A stretch of DNA of 53,538 bases from a virus. Every line of letters starts with the position of its first letter. Positions within the stretch are counted from its first letter, which is position 1. The notes below the pieces were generated by a model. That model saw only the letters and a program-made list of their open reading frames with translations, did not search any database and was not told the DNA's origin. Positions 45,748-53,538 of the stretch are shown one piece after another. A program made the translations under genes and the position numbers. The stretch is taken from positions 1 through 53,538 of IMG/VR virus record IMGVR_UViG_3300008952_000066. One strand, 5' to 3'.

Positions 45748-45833
45748 TTCTAAAGCGTTAATAAGTTACTGATGAATAACTCATCATAAGAAAAATAAAG
45801 ATCCTTTAGAACTGTCCAGTCAGGTACGAGACA
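45748..45833 (+). promoter_or_regulatory. Control region A, upstream of the tail operon
   Basis: TTCTAAAGCGTTA (45748-45760), TTAGAACTGT (45806-45815) and CAGGTACGAGACA (45821-45833) recur, in order, in control region B at 37672-37793. ACAGTTCTAA half-sites (45724, 45745) add to the set. The remaining bases to 45941 hold no gene. These elements probably bind the regulator that turns on the late operons; no consensus -35/-10 was found. Confidence 0.6.
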
Positions 45834-45941
45834 TAAACAAATACAGGTGCTACCATGTAATTACCAAAGTGACCTATGTGTCCTGTGTCCAGCGTGAACG
45901 GTGACAACGGTTTTCGCTGTGCCATAAAAGAAGGGTGAGTG

Positions 45942-46220
45942 ATGCCGAAATATATTGTCACTGGAGGCGAGACTGGAACTTCAGGAATTAATTACAACGG
46001 CGAACGCTATGAAGCTGGTGAAGTTGTAGAGGTCGCAAAGCCTAAAGGCTTGTGGCTTATTGATGAAGGCTACTTGGCTTTAGAATCTGATGTAGTTAAA
46101 GAACGTGCAAGGAATGATAAAGGACATTTCATACCTGACGATCCTTCGACTCCTGATGTTAATGAAGCATTTGTTCAAGAAGAAGAACCACCTGCTAAGA
46201 AAACAGGAGGTAAGAAGTAA
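45942..46220 (+). CDS. Small protein heading the tail operon, 92 residues
   Basis: ATG 45942 (after AAGGGTGAG) begins MPKYIVTGGETGTSGINYNGERYEAGEVVEVAKPKGLWLIDEGYLAL and ends with a Lys-rich tail. It resembles small head-tail proteins with a short SH3-like barrel. A GTG at 45939 is the alternative start. Its role in virion assembly is inferred from its position before the tail tube genes. Confidence 0.7.
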   Translation: MPKYIVTGGETGTSGINYNGERYEAGEVVEVAKPKGLWLIDEGYLALESDVVKERARNDKGHFIPDDPSTPDVNEAFVQEEEPPAKKTGGKK

Positions 46221-46978
46221 TGCCAACATTCGTTCACGGTAAAGCGACTAAAATTTATATGGATGAGTTTGATATGAGTCCGTGGTTAAATTCAGCAGAA
46301 ATGACGATGACCACAGACACAGCAGAAGTAACTTCTTTCAACTCAACTACAAGGTCTTACATTAAAGGAATATCTGACGGAACAGTAAGTCTTTCAGGTA
46401 TGTGGTCTGCTGATACAGATGGTTCAGACGAGGAATTACATGCTTTGCTTGGCAATGCCACAACTCCTGTAATAACTGTTGCTGAAAGTGGAGATGGGAT
46501 AGGCAATTCAGCTATCATGGCTCAAGCTCATGAAGTTACTTATTCAATCTCAAATCCTGTTTCAGATGTTTCCACCATAACCGCAGATTTTAATTCTTCA
46601 GCGGCTAACAGACCTGACTTTTATGGAATAAGAAGCGGTGTCCAATTAACCGCAGGTGCAAGTATTGATTACAACGCTTTAGGAAATTTAACTGGACACA
46701 ATCACGGTTCACAAACAACAGGCGGTGGAATGGCAATACTTCACGTTCCCACCAACTCAATCGGTGGTGGTGCAACCACTATTAAAGTTCAACACGATGC
46801 TTCCTCTGGCTTTGGTTCAGCGGCTGACCTCGTATCATTCACAAATGTTGCGGCTTCGACCAAGACAAGTGAGCTAGTTGCAATATCAGGAACAATTAAA
46901 CAATACGTTCGTGTTACTGCTTCAACTGCCGGATCTTCCGGTTCAATCACCTTTATGGTGTCATTAGCAAGGTTCTAG
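46220..46978 (+). CDS. Major tail (tube) protein, long copy
   Basis: The 252-residue protein begins MPTFVHGKATKIYMDEFDMSPWLNSAEMTMTTDTAEVTSFNSTTRSYIKGISDGTVSLSGMW, the tail-tube start with 'T-A-E-V-T-x-F-x-x-x-x-R-x-Y-I-x-G-x-x-D'. The second half is an added, beta-rich domain (residues about 130-252) that could be exposed on the tail. A shorter paralogue follows. TAATG overlap at start. Confidence 0.8.
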   Translation: MPTFVHGKATKIYMDEFDMSPWLNSAEMTMTTDTAEVTSFNSTTRSYIKGISDGTVSLSGMWSADTDGSDEELHALLGNATTPVITVAESGDGIGNSAIMAQAHEVTYSISNPVSDVSTITADFNSSAANRPDFYGIRSGVQLTAGASIDYNALGNLTGHNHGSQTTGGGMAILHVPTNSIGGGATTIKVQHDASSGFGSAADLVSFTNVAASTKTSELVAISGTIKQYVRVTASTAGSSGSITFMVSLARF

Positions 46979-46990
46979 GAGGACTAATTT

Positions 46991-47401
46991 ATGCCAACCT
47001 TTGTTCACGGTAAATCCACTGACTTTGAGCTTGATGATACAAGCGGAACTTCACGTTCCCTTGCTAACACGCTCACTTCGGTAGATTTTCCAGAAGTAAT
47101 AGATACAGCAGAAACAACTGCTTTCGGTGCTACAAGCCGTTCATACATTGTCGGTCTTAAAGACGCTACTATTTCAGTAAGTGGTCTTTGGGACTCAACA
47201 GTTGATGGATACATCATGGGCGGTACTGAGCCATCTACTCGCACGTTCATTTTTGGACCTGCTGGTAGCACAGGCGGTAACGTAAAATACACAGGCGAGT
47301 GCATACTCACCAATTACTCTGTTTCTAACCCTGTCGGAGATGTCGTAACTTACAGTATCGACCTTCAATGCACAGGTGGAGTAACTAGAGGCACATACTA
47401 A
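46991..47401 (+). CDS. Major tail (tube) protein, short paralogue
   Basis: The 136-residue protein begins MPTFVHGKSTDFELDDTSGTSRSLANTLTSVDFPEVIDTAETTAFGATSRSYIVGLKDATISVSGLWD, sharing its first eight residues and the 'TAE.T.F...SRSYI.GL.D' core with the long copy. It ends with 'NYSVSNPVGDVVTYSIDLQC', matching 'TYSISNPVSDVSTITADF' there. It is either the main tube subunit or a minor variant. AGGAGG precedes the start. Confidence 0.8.
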   Translation: MPTFVHGKSTDFELDDTSGTSRSLANTLTSVDFPEVIDTAETTAFGATSRSYIVGLKDATISVSGLWDSTVDGYIMGGTEPSTRTFIFGPAGSTGGNVKYTGECILTNYSVSNPVGDVVTYSIDLQCTGGVTRGTY

Positions 47402-47431
47402 ATCTAACCAACTAAATAAGGAGTGACCATC

Positions 47432-47860
47432 GTGTCCATTAGAGAAAAAATAAAAACTGCTGACGATAGCAGTACCGAATTATATGAGATCCCTGAATGG
47501 GGAGTAACAGTAGAAATACGTTCCATGACTGCACGTTCGAGGGCAATTTTCGTAGCTGAAATGGCTAGCGAAGATGGCACCGTAAGCGGTGTCAATGATC
47601 CTGCCCGAATTGAGGGCATGTGGTGGAATGTGATTTCACAAACCTGTTATGATCCAAAAACAGGGGAATTAGCTTTCGAGGAAGGTGACCAAGACTGGCT
47701 GTTTGAGAAGAACGCCAAAGTTGTCAACGATTTAGCTAATGAATGTATGGCTTCATCGGGGCTAACGGAAGAAGCGCAGAGTGAGGCGGGAAAAGATTTC
47801 TCGGCTTCGCTGACAAGCGTGGCAGACGAAACCCTGAGCGAAGATTCTATTTCCGATTAG
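47432..47860 (+). CDS. Tail assembly chaperone, short form (gpG-like)
   Basis: GTG 47432 follows AAGGAG; a GTG at 47423 is less likely. The 142-residue protein has 'IPEWGVTVEIRSMTARSRAIFVAEMASEDG', 'GMWWNVISQTCYDPKTGELAFEEGDQDWLFEKNAKVVNDLANECM'. Position between tube and tape measure is that of gpG. A -1 frameshift at GGGAAAA (47788-47794) makes the longer form. Confidence 0.85.
   Translation: MSIREKIKTADDSSTELYEIPEWGVTVEIRSMTARSRAIFVAEMASEDGTVSGVNDPARIEGMWWNVISQTCYDPKTGELAFEEGDQDWLFEKNAKVVNDLANECMASSGLTEEAQSEAGKDFSASLTSVADETLSEDSISD
47788..47794 (+). promoter_or_regulatory. Programmed -1 frameshift slippery site
   Basis: GGGAAAA lies in frame as G GGA AAA in the chaperone gene. Slippage to GGG AAA puts translation into a frame open until TAG 48010. 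The pattern equals the classic gpG/gpGT site of lambda-like tails (there GGGAAAG). No other slippery heptamer is needed. Confidence 0.85.
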
Positions 47861-48012
47861 CAAGGGATCTCGGCATGACCGTAGGCGAACTCCTAGAACG
47901 TATGAGTAGTGCCGAGCTAACTGAATGGGCGGCGTTAATAAAAATAGAGAATGAAGAAATGGCGCATCAAAGTAAGGTGGCGTCTAACAGAACTACACGA
48001 AGGTCACGATAG
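47794..48012 (+). CDS. Tail assembly chaperone extension (gpT-like, by frameshift)
   Basis: This is the second part of the frameshift product. From AGA 47794 it encodes 72 residues including 'RRFYFRLARDLGMTVGELLERMSSAELTEWAALIKIENEEMA', the typical gpT-type end. No independent ribosome site precedes an internal ATG at 47876. The full gpGT product has about 193 residues. It guides tape-measure folding with the tube subunits. Confidence 0.85.
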   Translation, partial: RFLGFADKRGRRNPERRFYFRLARDLGMTVGELLERMSSAELTEWAALIKIENEEMAHQSKVASNRTTRRSR

Positions 48013-48015
48013 CTT

Positions 48016-51000
48016 ATGGCAACCGTTGGCGTAGTCAAGGCGATTATAACTGCTGATGTAACAGAGCTTAAAAAAGGAATGAACGAGGCTCAAAGAAGCC
48101 TCGATAATTTCAGTCAGAACGCTACAAAAATAGGTAAGAGCATGACTATGAAAGTCACGGCTCCACTTGTTGGTTTAGGAGTGGCTTCTGGAAAGATGGC
48201 TTCTGATTTTGAGTTCTCAATGACTCAAATAGAAACTTTGGTAGGAAGATCCGCTGAAGAAGTTGAATCTTTAAAAGGTCATGTTCTTGCTTTATCAGGT
48301 GAAACAGGTCGTGCGCCTAAAGAATTAGCTGACGCTATGTTCTTCATTACATCAGCAGGTCTTGATGCAGAAGCGGCTACCAAAGCTTTAGAGGCTTCAG
48401 CTAAAGCCGCCGCTATCGGTATGGGAGATACCGTAGTGGTAGCTGACGCTGTTACTAACGCTATGAACGGTTACGGAATGTCAGCGGATGGAGCCGCTTA
48501 CGCTACTGATGTTTTAGTTAAAACTGTTGAACAAGGTAAAGCCGCCGCCGCAGAATTGGCTCCCCAATTCGGTAATCTTGTACCATTCGCCGCTGAACTT
48601 GGTATTTCATTTGACCAGTTAGGTGCTGGTATGGCGTTTTTAACTAGAGCAACAGGTAATGCCTCAAGAGCCGCAACAGGCTTGAAAGGTATTATGTCTA
48701 AACTTATTAAGCCTAGTGAACAGGGTAAAAAAGAACTTGAAGCATTAGGAATGTCTGCTGAAGGTTTACGAATGGCAGTTCGTGAAAAAGGCTTACTTGT
48801 AGCTCTTAATGATCTGAAAGCTGGCATTGAAGCTAATGGCGGTTCGATGTCTAAAGTCTTTGAAGATGTTGAAGGCCTTTCAGCAGTATTGCAGTTGACA
48901 GGTCCTGCGGCTGAACAAGCACAACAAGTATTTGACGAATTAGCTAATTCAACTGGAAAATTGGAAACAGCTTTTGAGGGTGTTCAAAAAACAGCTAAAC
49001 ATAAAATGTCAGTAGCGATGGCTGGTATGCAAGCTTCAATGATTACTTTAGGTCAACAAGTTTTGCCTGTTGTAATTCCTATGATACAAAAATTAGCTGA
49101 AACGATAGGTAAACTCGCTGAATGGTTCGGTGATTTAAGCCCAACGGTTCAACGAGTAATCGTCATTTTTGGCGGTGTTGTAGCCGCTGTAGGACCTCTC
49201 CTGCTTGTTGTCGGCACTTTAACCAATTCGTTTAATGTCTTATCAGCGGCGGCTTTAAAAGCAGGAACAACTATCGGTGCGGTGATTGCTCCTCTTGGGA
49301 TACTCATGGGAGTTGTTGCAGGCGGTTTCCTGATATGGAGCAAATGGAAAGACGCTGAGAAAAAAGCTAGAGAAGAAATGACACTTCTTAAAGATGAGAT
49401 GATAGCCGCAGGAGAGGCTTCAATCATTTTAAGTACGGATGTTGAAGGTTTAACTGACAGATTGAAAAAACTTGCAGAAACAAGTAAAGAAGCTGTCGAA
49501 GAACAGGATGAGTTCAATCAAAGCATGGTTCTCCTTCAACAGTTAATAGACCGTGATGTGCGTGAATCTTTCCAAACTTACTTTAAAGACATGGAACATC
49601 ACAATACTTTAGTTTCTCAAGGTTCAGATGTTTATGATTATTTGAACGAAACCTTAAATGAAAACAGTATGAGTTTGGATTCAAACATTGCCATATTAGA
49701 AGAACACAAATCTGCATTAGGCAAAGACGCTGACATGATTCTCGAACACGTTGCAAACGGCAAATTGGAGATTGACACTTTAAGAGAAATGCTTGACGCA
49801 TTGGATGAAACAGCAGATGCACATGACAATGTAGCTGAAGAAACAAAGAAAACTGCTGAAGAATTCTTTGAAAGTGCAGAAAATATAAAAGCTTATGAAG
49901 ATGCTTTGGATGCTGGAACAGTAGCTTCTATAAATCAGATGGTGGCGCAGGGTGATCTTCAAGGGGCGATGGAAAAGGTCATTCGGGAAACTGGTTATCT
50001 TGAAACTAAAACACAGCAGATGGCTGATGCCGCTAAAGCAGGCACGGAAGATGTTAATGGTTTAGAAACAGCAATGGAAGATATAGCAGAAGCTACTGCA
50101 CAAGCTACTGTAGAATTAACCGATTATCAAAAAGAAATGGCTCTTTTGATGGCGACATCTGCTGACAGGGCGATGTTGAGTGGAGCTAGTGGTCGCCAAT
50201 TCGGAGAAGATTTAACTGATGCGGCACATTGGATTGAAGTTGTACGTGTTCAAAGAGAAGCAACAGCGGCAGCAGAGCAAGCGATTGTAGATGAGGAATT
50301 AAGACAAGAAAAAATACAACAACGTGCCTTAAAGTTAGCTAATGACATACAGAAAGCAAAACAAGAAATCAACAGTTTAGAAGCTGAACAAACAGCCATT
50401 CAAGATGAACGCCAACGCACTCTTGAAGAAATAGCGTCTATCAATGATGAGATAGCTGGGCTGATGGAAGATCAAGCTTTGTTCAGCGCTACGAACGTAG
50501 AGTTTGCGGCAGAGATAGCTCAGGAGTTCCGTAAAGCTGAATTAGCGATAATGAATCTTGAAGAAAAGATTGCTGATTTGCAAGAAGAAGTAGATGCAGT
50601 TCCTCCTGATGATACAACTCAACGTGAGTTCGTTAACAAACTAAAAAGTCAAAGAGCGCAAGTTAATGCTGTAGAGGAAGCTTTGATAGACATGAACGTC
50701 ATCAAAGAAGAAGATGCAGGGTTCATGGACTTGACAGCGGCTGAAGCTCAAACGCTTGTCAGGTTACAAGAACAGTTACAGCAAACACAGTTAGACATGG
50801 AGGCAGGCGAAGCTACCACTCTTGATTTGATGGCGGCTGAAGAAGCATGGGTTAAAGGCATGCAAAACGCTATGGAGGCTTCAAGAGAATTACAAAAAGC
50901 TGAAGCTGATCTTGCTGACATGGAAACTAAAGCTATTCAAATAGAAAAGGATCGCAAGAAGGCGATGCTTGAACTTGAGATAGCTCAATACGATTTAGCT

Positions 51001-51696
51001 GAAGCTAAAAAGGTAGGCACAGAAGAAACTTATCTTGCTATGAGGGCTGAGGAAGAACAAGCTAAAGTCGAAGAAGTTATTAATGGCTTGTTAGAAACTC
51101 GCACAGGGCTTCAAGAAAAGCAAACAGATTTAGCTCTTAAAGAAATACAGGTGGTTGACGAACTCAAATACGCTAACGAGCGTCTGAAATCTGTAATGGA
51201 AGAATTAAACAATCTTGGCGAAGATGGTAATGACATTTGGCGTGAGTTAATGGAGTTAATTCATGCTACGACAGGCGAGTTCCGTGACCTTATTGGTTTA
51301 TTGAAAACCAAAGGTGCTGGTGGAAGTGCTGGCGCAGGAGCAGGAGCAGGAGCAGGAGCAGTTATTCCTACAACAGCAGTTGCTTCAACGGCAAGTGCTG
51401 TAACCGATTCGGGTGTGGTAGTTAATGAATGGACAACAATGCTGGCAGGTTTAACTGATGCCCAACGTGGTTTAGTCGGGCAACTTTATGAAGATGTTGA
51501 AAGAGAACGTGGGAGAGGGATGCTTGCTGGACACAGTTGGGGTGGTTCAGGCGTAACAGTTAATGTTCAAGGTTCTGTAATTAGTGAAGCAGATTTAACG
51601 AACGCAATAAACTTAGCGCTTCAAGACATAACACGGTCAGGTGGCACAGGACCTTCGTATGCTGGTCTTGATACCTATGTGGACTTCGAAGGTTAA
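48016..51696 (+). CDS. Tape measure protein
   Basis: The 1226-residue protein begins MATVGVVKAIITADVTELKKGMNEAQRSLDNF and has the phage tape-measure core ('FEFSMTQIETLVGRSAEEVESLKGHVLALSGETGRAPKELADAMFFITSAGLDAE'), a hydrophobic region (residues about 378-442) and long coiled coils (about 745-1075). A short GAGAGAGA tract lies near the C-terminus. It sets tail length and is injected. There is no visible lytic domain. Confidence 0.93.
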   Translation: MATVGVVKAIITADVTELKKGMNEAQRSLDNFSQNATKIGKSMTMKVTAPLVGLGVASGKMASDFEFSMTQIETLVGRSAEEVESLKGHVLALSGETGRAPKELADAMFFITSAGLDAEAATKALEASAKAAAIGMGDTVVVADAVTNAMNGYGMSADGAAYATDVLVKTVEQGKAAAAELAPQFGNLVPFAAELGISFDQLGAGMAFLTRATGNASRAATGLKGIMSKLIKPSEQGKKELEALGMSAEGLRMAVREKGLLVALNDLKAGIEANGGSMSKVFEDVEGLSAVLQLTGPAAEQAQQVFDELANSTGKLETAFEGVQKTAKHKMSVAMAGMQASMITLGQQVLPVVIPMIQKLAETIGKLAEWFGDLSPTVQRVIVIFGGVVAAVGPLLLVVGTLTNSFNVLSAAALKAGTTIGAVIAPLGILMGVVAGGFLIWSKWKDAEKKAREEMTLLKDEMIAAGEASIILSTDVEGLTDRLKKLAETSKEAVEEQDEFNQSMVLLQQLIDRDVRESFQTYFKDMEHHNTLVSQGSDVYDYLNETLNENSMSLDSNIAILEEHKSALGKDADMILEHVANGKLEIDTLREMLDALDETADAHDNVAEETKKTAEEFFESAENIKAYEDALDAGTVASINQMVAQGDLQGAMEKVIRETGYLETKTQQMADAAKAGTEDVNGLETAMEDIAEATAQATVELTDYQKEMALLMATSADRAMLSGASGRQFGEDLTDAAHWIEVVRVQREATAAAEQAIVDEELRQEKIQQRALKLANDIQKAKQEINSLEAEQTAIQDERQRTLEEIASINDEIAGLMEDQALFSATNVEFAAEIAQEFRKAELAIMNLEEKIADLQEEVDAVPPDDTTQREFVNKLKSQRAQVNAVEEALIDMNVIKEEDAGFMDLTAAEAQTLVRLQEQLQQTQLDMEAGEATTLDLMAAEEAWVKGMQNAMEASRELQKAEADLADMETKAIQIEKDRKKAMLELEIAQYDLAEAKKVGTEETYLAMRAEEEQAKVEEVINGLLETRTGLQEKQTDLALKEIQVVDELKYANERLKSVMEELNNLGEDGNDIWRELMELIHATTGEFRDLIGLLKTKGAGGSAGAGAGAGAGAVIPTTAVASTASAVTDSGVVVNEWTTMLAGLTDAQRGLVGQLYEDVERERGRGMLAGHSWGGSGVTVNVQGSVISEADLTNAINLALQDITRSGGTGPSYAGLDTYVDFEG

Positions 51697-51698
51697 TA

Positions 51699-52940
51699 AT
51701 GCCATCAGCCGCTACGCTTGAAGTAACTGTTCGTTTTCAGACGAGTCCTTCTTTTGGACCTAACCTTGTTTTAGGTGACGCAAGTTCCCCTTTAGGAACT
51801 GGTGTTCTATCGGATGCTGATTCCAGTCCTGTGGACATTACAAACACAGTCAATTCGGTTGCTATCAGGCGAGGGCGTAACCGTTTGTTGGACAAATTCG
51901 CCGCTGGTACTTGCACGATTGAGCTTACAGACACGACTGGTTTATTTGATCCTGATAACGGAACTTACGCTGATGAGATTTTACCGATGAGACAGTTGCA
52001 AGTTAAAGCCACTTACAGCGGTACGACTTACACACTTTACTCAGGGTTCATAGACGAATGGGACTACACATACAATCCCGGTGAGAACGCCGCTTTTATG
52101 ACTGTTAAAGCAGTTGACTCTTTCCGTATATTGAACCTGTCAAGAATCACAACTGTTTCAGGTGCTACTGCTGGGCAAACAACTTCTGCGAGAATGGGAA
52201 AAATTCTTGATGCGGTTAGTTGGCCTTCCAGTATGAGAGATTTTTCTACTGGAACAGGGCAAACGACTTGTAAAGTTGATGGTGGTTCCGACAGGGATGC
52301 TCTTACAGCTTGTCAAGTAGTTAATCAAACTGAGCTTGGTGCTTTTTACACTAAAACTAATGGTGTGTTGAAATTCATGGATCGTAACGACATTGTTAAG
52401 AAACATGCTGAAAGCCCAACGGTGTTTGATGATACTGGGGCGAATATTCAGTATCAGTCTGTTGATTTTGATATTGACGACACTATTCTCGCTAACGATG
52501 TTTCTGTTCAACGGTCAGGTGGCACAGCGCAAAATGTTACTGATTCCACTTCTATAAGTGATTTTTTTCAAAGAAATTACACTCGTGCTGGTTTATTAAT
52601 GGACACGGATGCTGATGCTTTGCTTCAAGCTAAAGCGATTCTGAATAATCGTAAAGATCCGAAACTGAGAATTGGTAGTATAAGCCTTGACGCTTACGGT
52701 GATGTTTCTAACAGGGTGACAGCGGCTTTGAACACGGAGATTATGGATCCGATTAAAGTAACAAGAACCCAACCGGGTGGGGGTACTGTTTCTCGTACTC
52801 TTTCTGTGCAAGGTATTGAACACACGATAAGACCGAATAGTTGGGTAACAACTTTTCAAACAGCGGAAAAGATATTAGATGGCTTCATACTTAATTCCAC
52901 GACAAGTGGTATCTTAGGTACGAGTGCCTTGAGTTATTAA
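51699..52940 (+). CDS. Baseplate / minor tail protein
   Basis: The 413-residue protein has 'SVAIRRGRNRLLDKFAAGTCTIELTDTTGLFDPDNG', 'LYSGFIDEWDYTYNPGENAAFMTVKAVDSFRILNLSRI' and 'IEHTIRPNSWVTTFQTAE'. This 'RGR...L...F.AG..T..L.N..G.FDP' pattern is that of actinophage minor tail / distal tail proteins at the tail tip. It follows the tape measure as usual. Confidence 0.8.
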   Translation: MPSAATLEVTVRFQTSPSFGPNLVLGDASSPLGTGVLSDADSSPVDITNTVNSVAIRRGRNRLLDKFAAGTCTIELTDTTGLFDPDNGTYADEILPMRQLQVKATYSGTTYTLYSGFIDEWDYTYNPGENAAFMTVKAVDSFRILNLSRITTVSGATAGQTTSARMGKILDAVSWPSSMRDFSTGTGQTTCKVDGGSDRDALTACQVVNQTELGAFYTKTNGVLKFMDRNDIVKKHAESPTVFDDTGANIQYQSVDFDIDDTILANDVSVQRSGGTAQNVTDSTSISDFFQRNYTRAGLLMDTDADALLQAKAILNNRKDPKLRIGSISLDAYGDVSNRVTAALNTEIMDPIKVTRTQPGGGTVSRTLSVQGIEHTIRPNSWVTTFQTAEKILDGFILNSTTSGILGTSALSY

Positions 52941-52951
52941 GGAGTAATAAA

Positions 52952-53538
52952 ATGGCAGGAGCAGGCTATAAGAGTTTCACCACAGGTGATGTGCTGACGG
53001 CTAGTGATCTTAACACATACGGAATTGAGCAGACCATAATGGTTTTTGCGTCAAGTACGGCAAGAGACACAGCGTTGTCAAGTGCAAAGTCTGAGGGAAT
53101 GTTTGCGTTCCTGAAAGACTCTGATTCTTTGACTTACTATGACGGTTCGTCTTGGACAGCAGTTGATCTAGCTGGTGACATAACTGGTGTCACGGCTGGT
53201 ACAGCGATGTCGGGTGGAGGAACTTCGGGGACGGTCACGGTGAATGTGGATGTCAACTCGGCTTCTTCTGTAACTGCGACAACTTCTGACTACATGCTCA
53301 TTTCGGATGTTGATGATTCTAACGCCACGAAAAAAGCGTTGATTTCTGATGTTGTAACCGCAGGCGATATAACTGGCGTGACTGCTGGAACGAACATTTC
53401 AGGTGGAGGCACTAGCGGTACTGTCACAGTAAATCTTGCTATTGATGCCGCTGTTGATGTCGGTTCAGACGGCTCAGGAGTTGACGTATCCTTTTACAGC
53501 GACACGGCAGGCGATCTGGTATTGTGGGATGCAAGTGA
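52952..53538 (+). CDS. Tail fibre protein, N-terminal part (gene spans the contig join)
   Basis: It starts at ATG 52952 behind AAGGAG and runs off the end; joined with 1-222 it makes 229 residues. The N-terminus (MAGAGYKSFTTGDVLTASDLNTYG) has the start common in minor tail/fibre proteins ('F..GdvLTAsDlN'), followed by 'TARDTALSSAKSEGMFAFLKDSDSLTYYDG' and the repeat modules. It would join the fibre to the baseplate. The segment present here reaches residue 195. Confidence 0.8.
   Translation, partial: MAGAGYKSFTTGDVLTASDLNTYGIEQTIMVFASSTARDTALSSAKSEGMFAFLKDSDSLTYYDGSSWTAVDLAGDITGVTAGTAMSGGGTSGTVTVNVDVNSASSVTATTSDYMLISDVDDSNATKKALISDVVTAGDITGVTAGTNISGGGTSGTVTVNLAIDAAVDVGSDGSGVDVSFYSDTAGDLVLWDAS
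53420..53538. repeat. Terminal overlap, right copy
   Basis: Identical to bases 1-119. See the left copy. The reading frame passes through in register (53420 equals the first base of a codon, as does base 1). Confidence 0.95.

Noticed and set aside
45528-45761. 77-codon plus-strand frame across the 60-bp repeats
   Set aside because: It is created by the repeats (period 60 keeps the frame); product is three copies of the same peptide, overlapping the promoter copy 5.
51330-51362. GCAGGA hexanucleotide repeat in the tape measure gene as regulatory element
   Set aside because: It simply codes for an Ala-Gly linker near the C-terminus.

Overview
The window is the genome of a tailed phage (siphovirus type) that appears complete as a circular contig. 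The last 119 bases repeat the first 119 exactly, and a tail-protein gene reads through the join (52952 to 53538, then on to 222). The host is inferred to be an actinobacterium, probably a low-GC one. Three genes encode WhiB-type iron-sulfur proteins, a family confined to Actinobacteria and their phages, and the sequence is AT-leaning. No integrase, repressor, DNA polymerase, RNA polymerase or tRNA gene was recognised.

Layout: (1) 52952 over the join to 4245, tail fibre and receptor-side genes. (2) 4245-5633, lysis genes: M15-type endolysin, a peptidoglycan-binding protein with an Ala/Pro/Lys tail, and an r1t-type holin. (3) 5634-10214, minus strand: RecT-like annealing protein, replication initiator, lytic transglycosylase-like protein, a tiny metallothionein-like protein and an HNH nuclease, nearly all joined by one-base TAATG overlaps. 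(4) 10354-19153, plus strand except for one WhiB gene: WhiB, nuclease, RusA-like, SSB and a UDP-sugar enzyme, driven by repeated promoters. (5) 19169-22626, ParB-like protein, two TET-associated-type glycosyltransferases and a GalE-like epimerase. (6) 22629-30683, terminase, DUF935 portal, a 1143-residue MuF fusion and an XkdF protease. (7) 30946-35290, a coiled-coil membrane protein, a 1223-residue lipoprotein and a ferredoxin. (8) 35238-37590, host-takeover type genes on both strands. (9) 37842-41866, scaffold, decoration, capsid, connectors and a Com-like zinc ribbon. (10) 41882-45459, a minus-strand operon of about 15 small genes. (11) 45942-52940, tail tube, frameshifted chaperone, tape measure and baseplate.

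Five copies of one promoter plus leader (near 10354, 16906, 17648 on plus; 37596, 45506 on minus) head the non-structural operons. In each, an ATGGGA lies 8-9 bases after the -10 box. Two copies sit back to back with late structural operons and share further motifs, which suggests an early/late switch.

The main candidates for new biology are: the glycosyltransferase/ParB/UDP-sugar set, which looks like DNA glycosylation without a recognisable base-hydroxylating enzyme; the MuF protein carrying an ADP-ribosyltransferase-like and a zinc-protease-like domain; and the lipoprotein with a cysteine-peptidase-like domain and roughly 290 Glu/Trp-rich residues without any Lys or Arg. All functions are read by eye from sequence patterns; no database search was possible.
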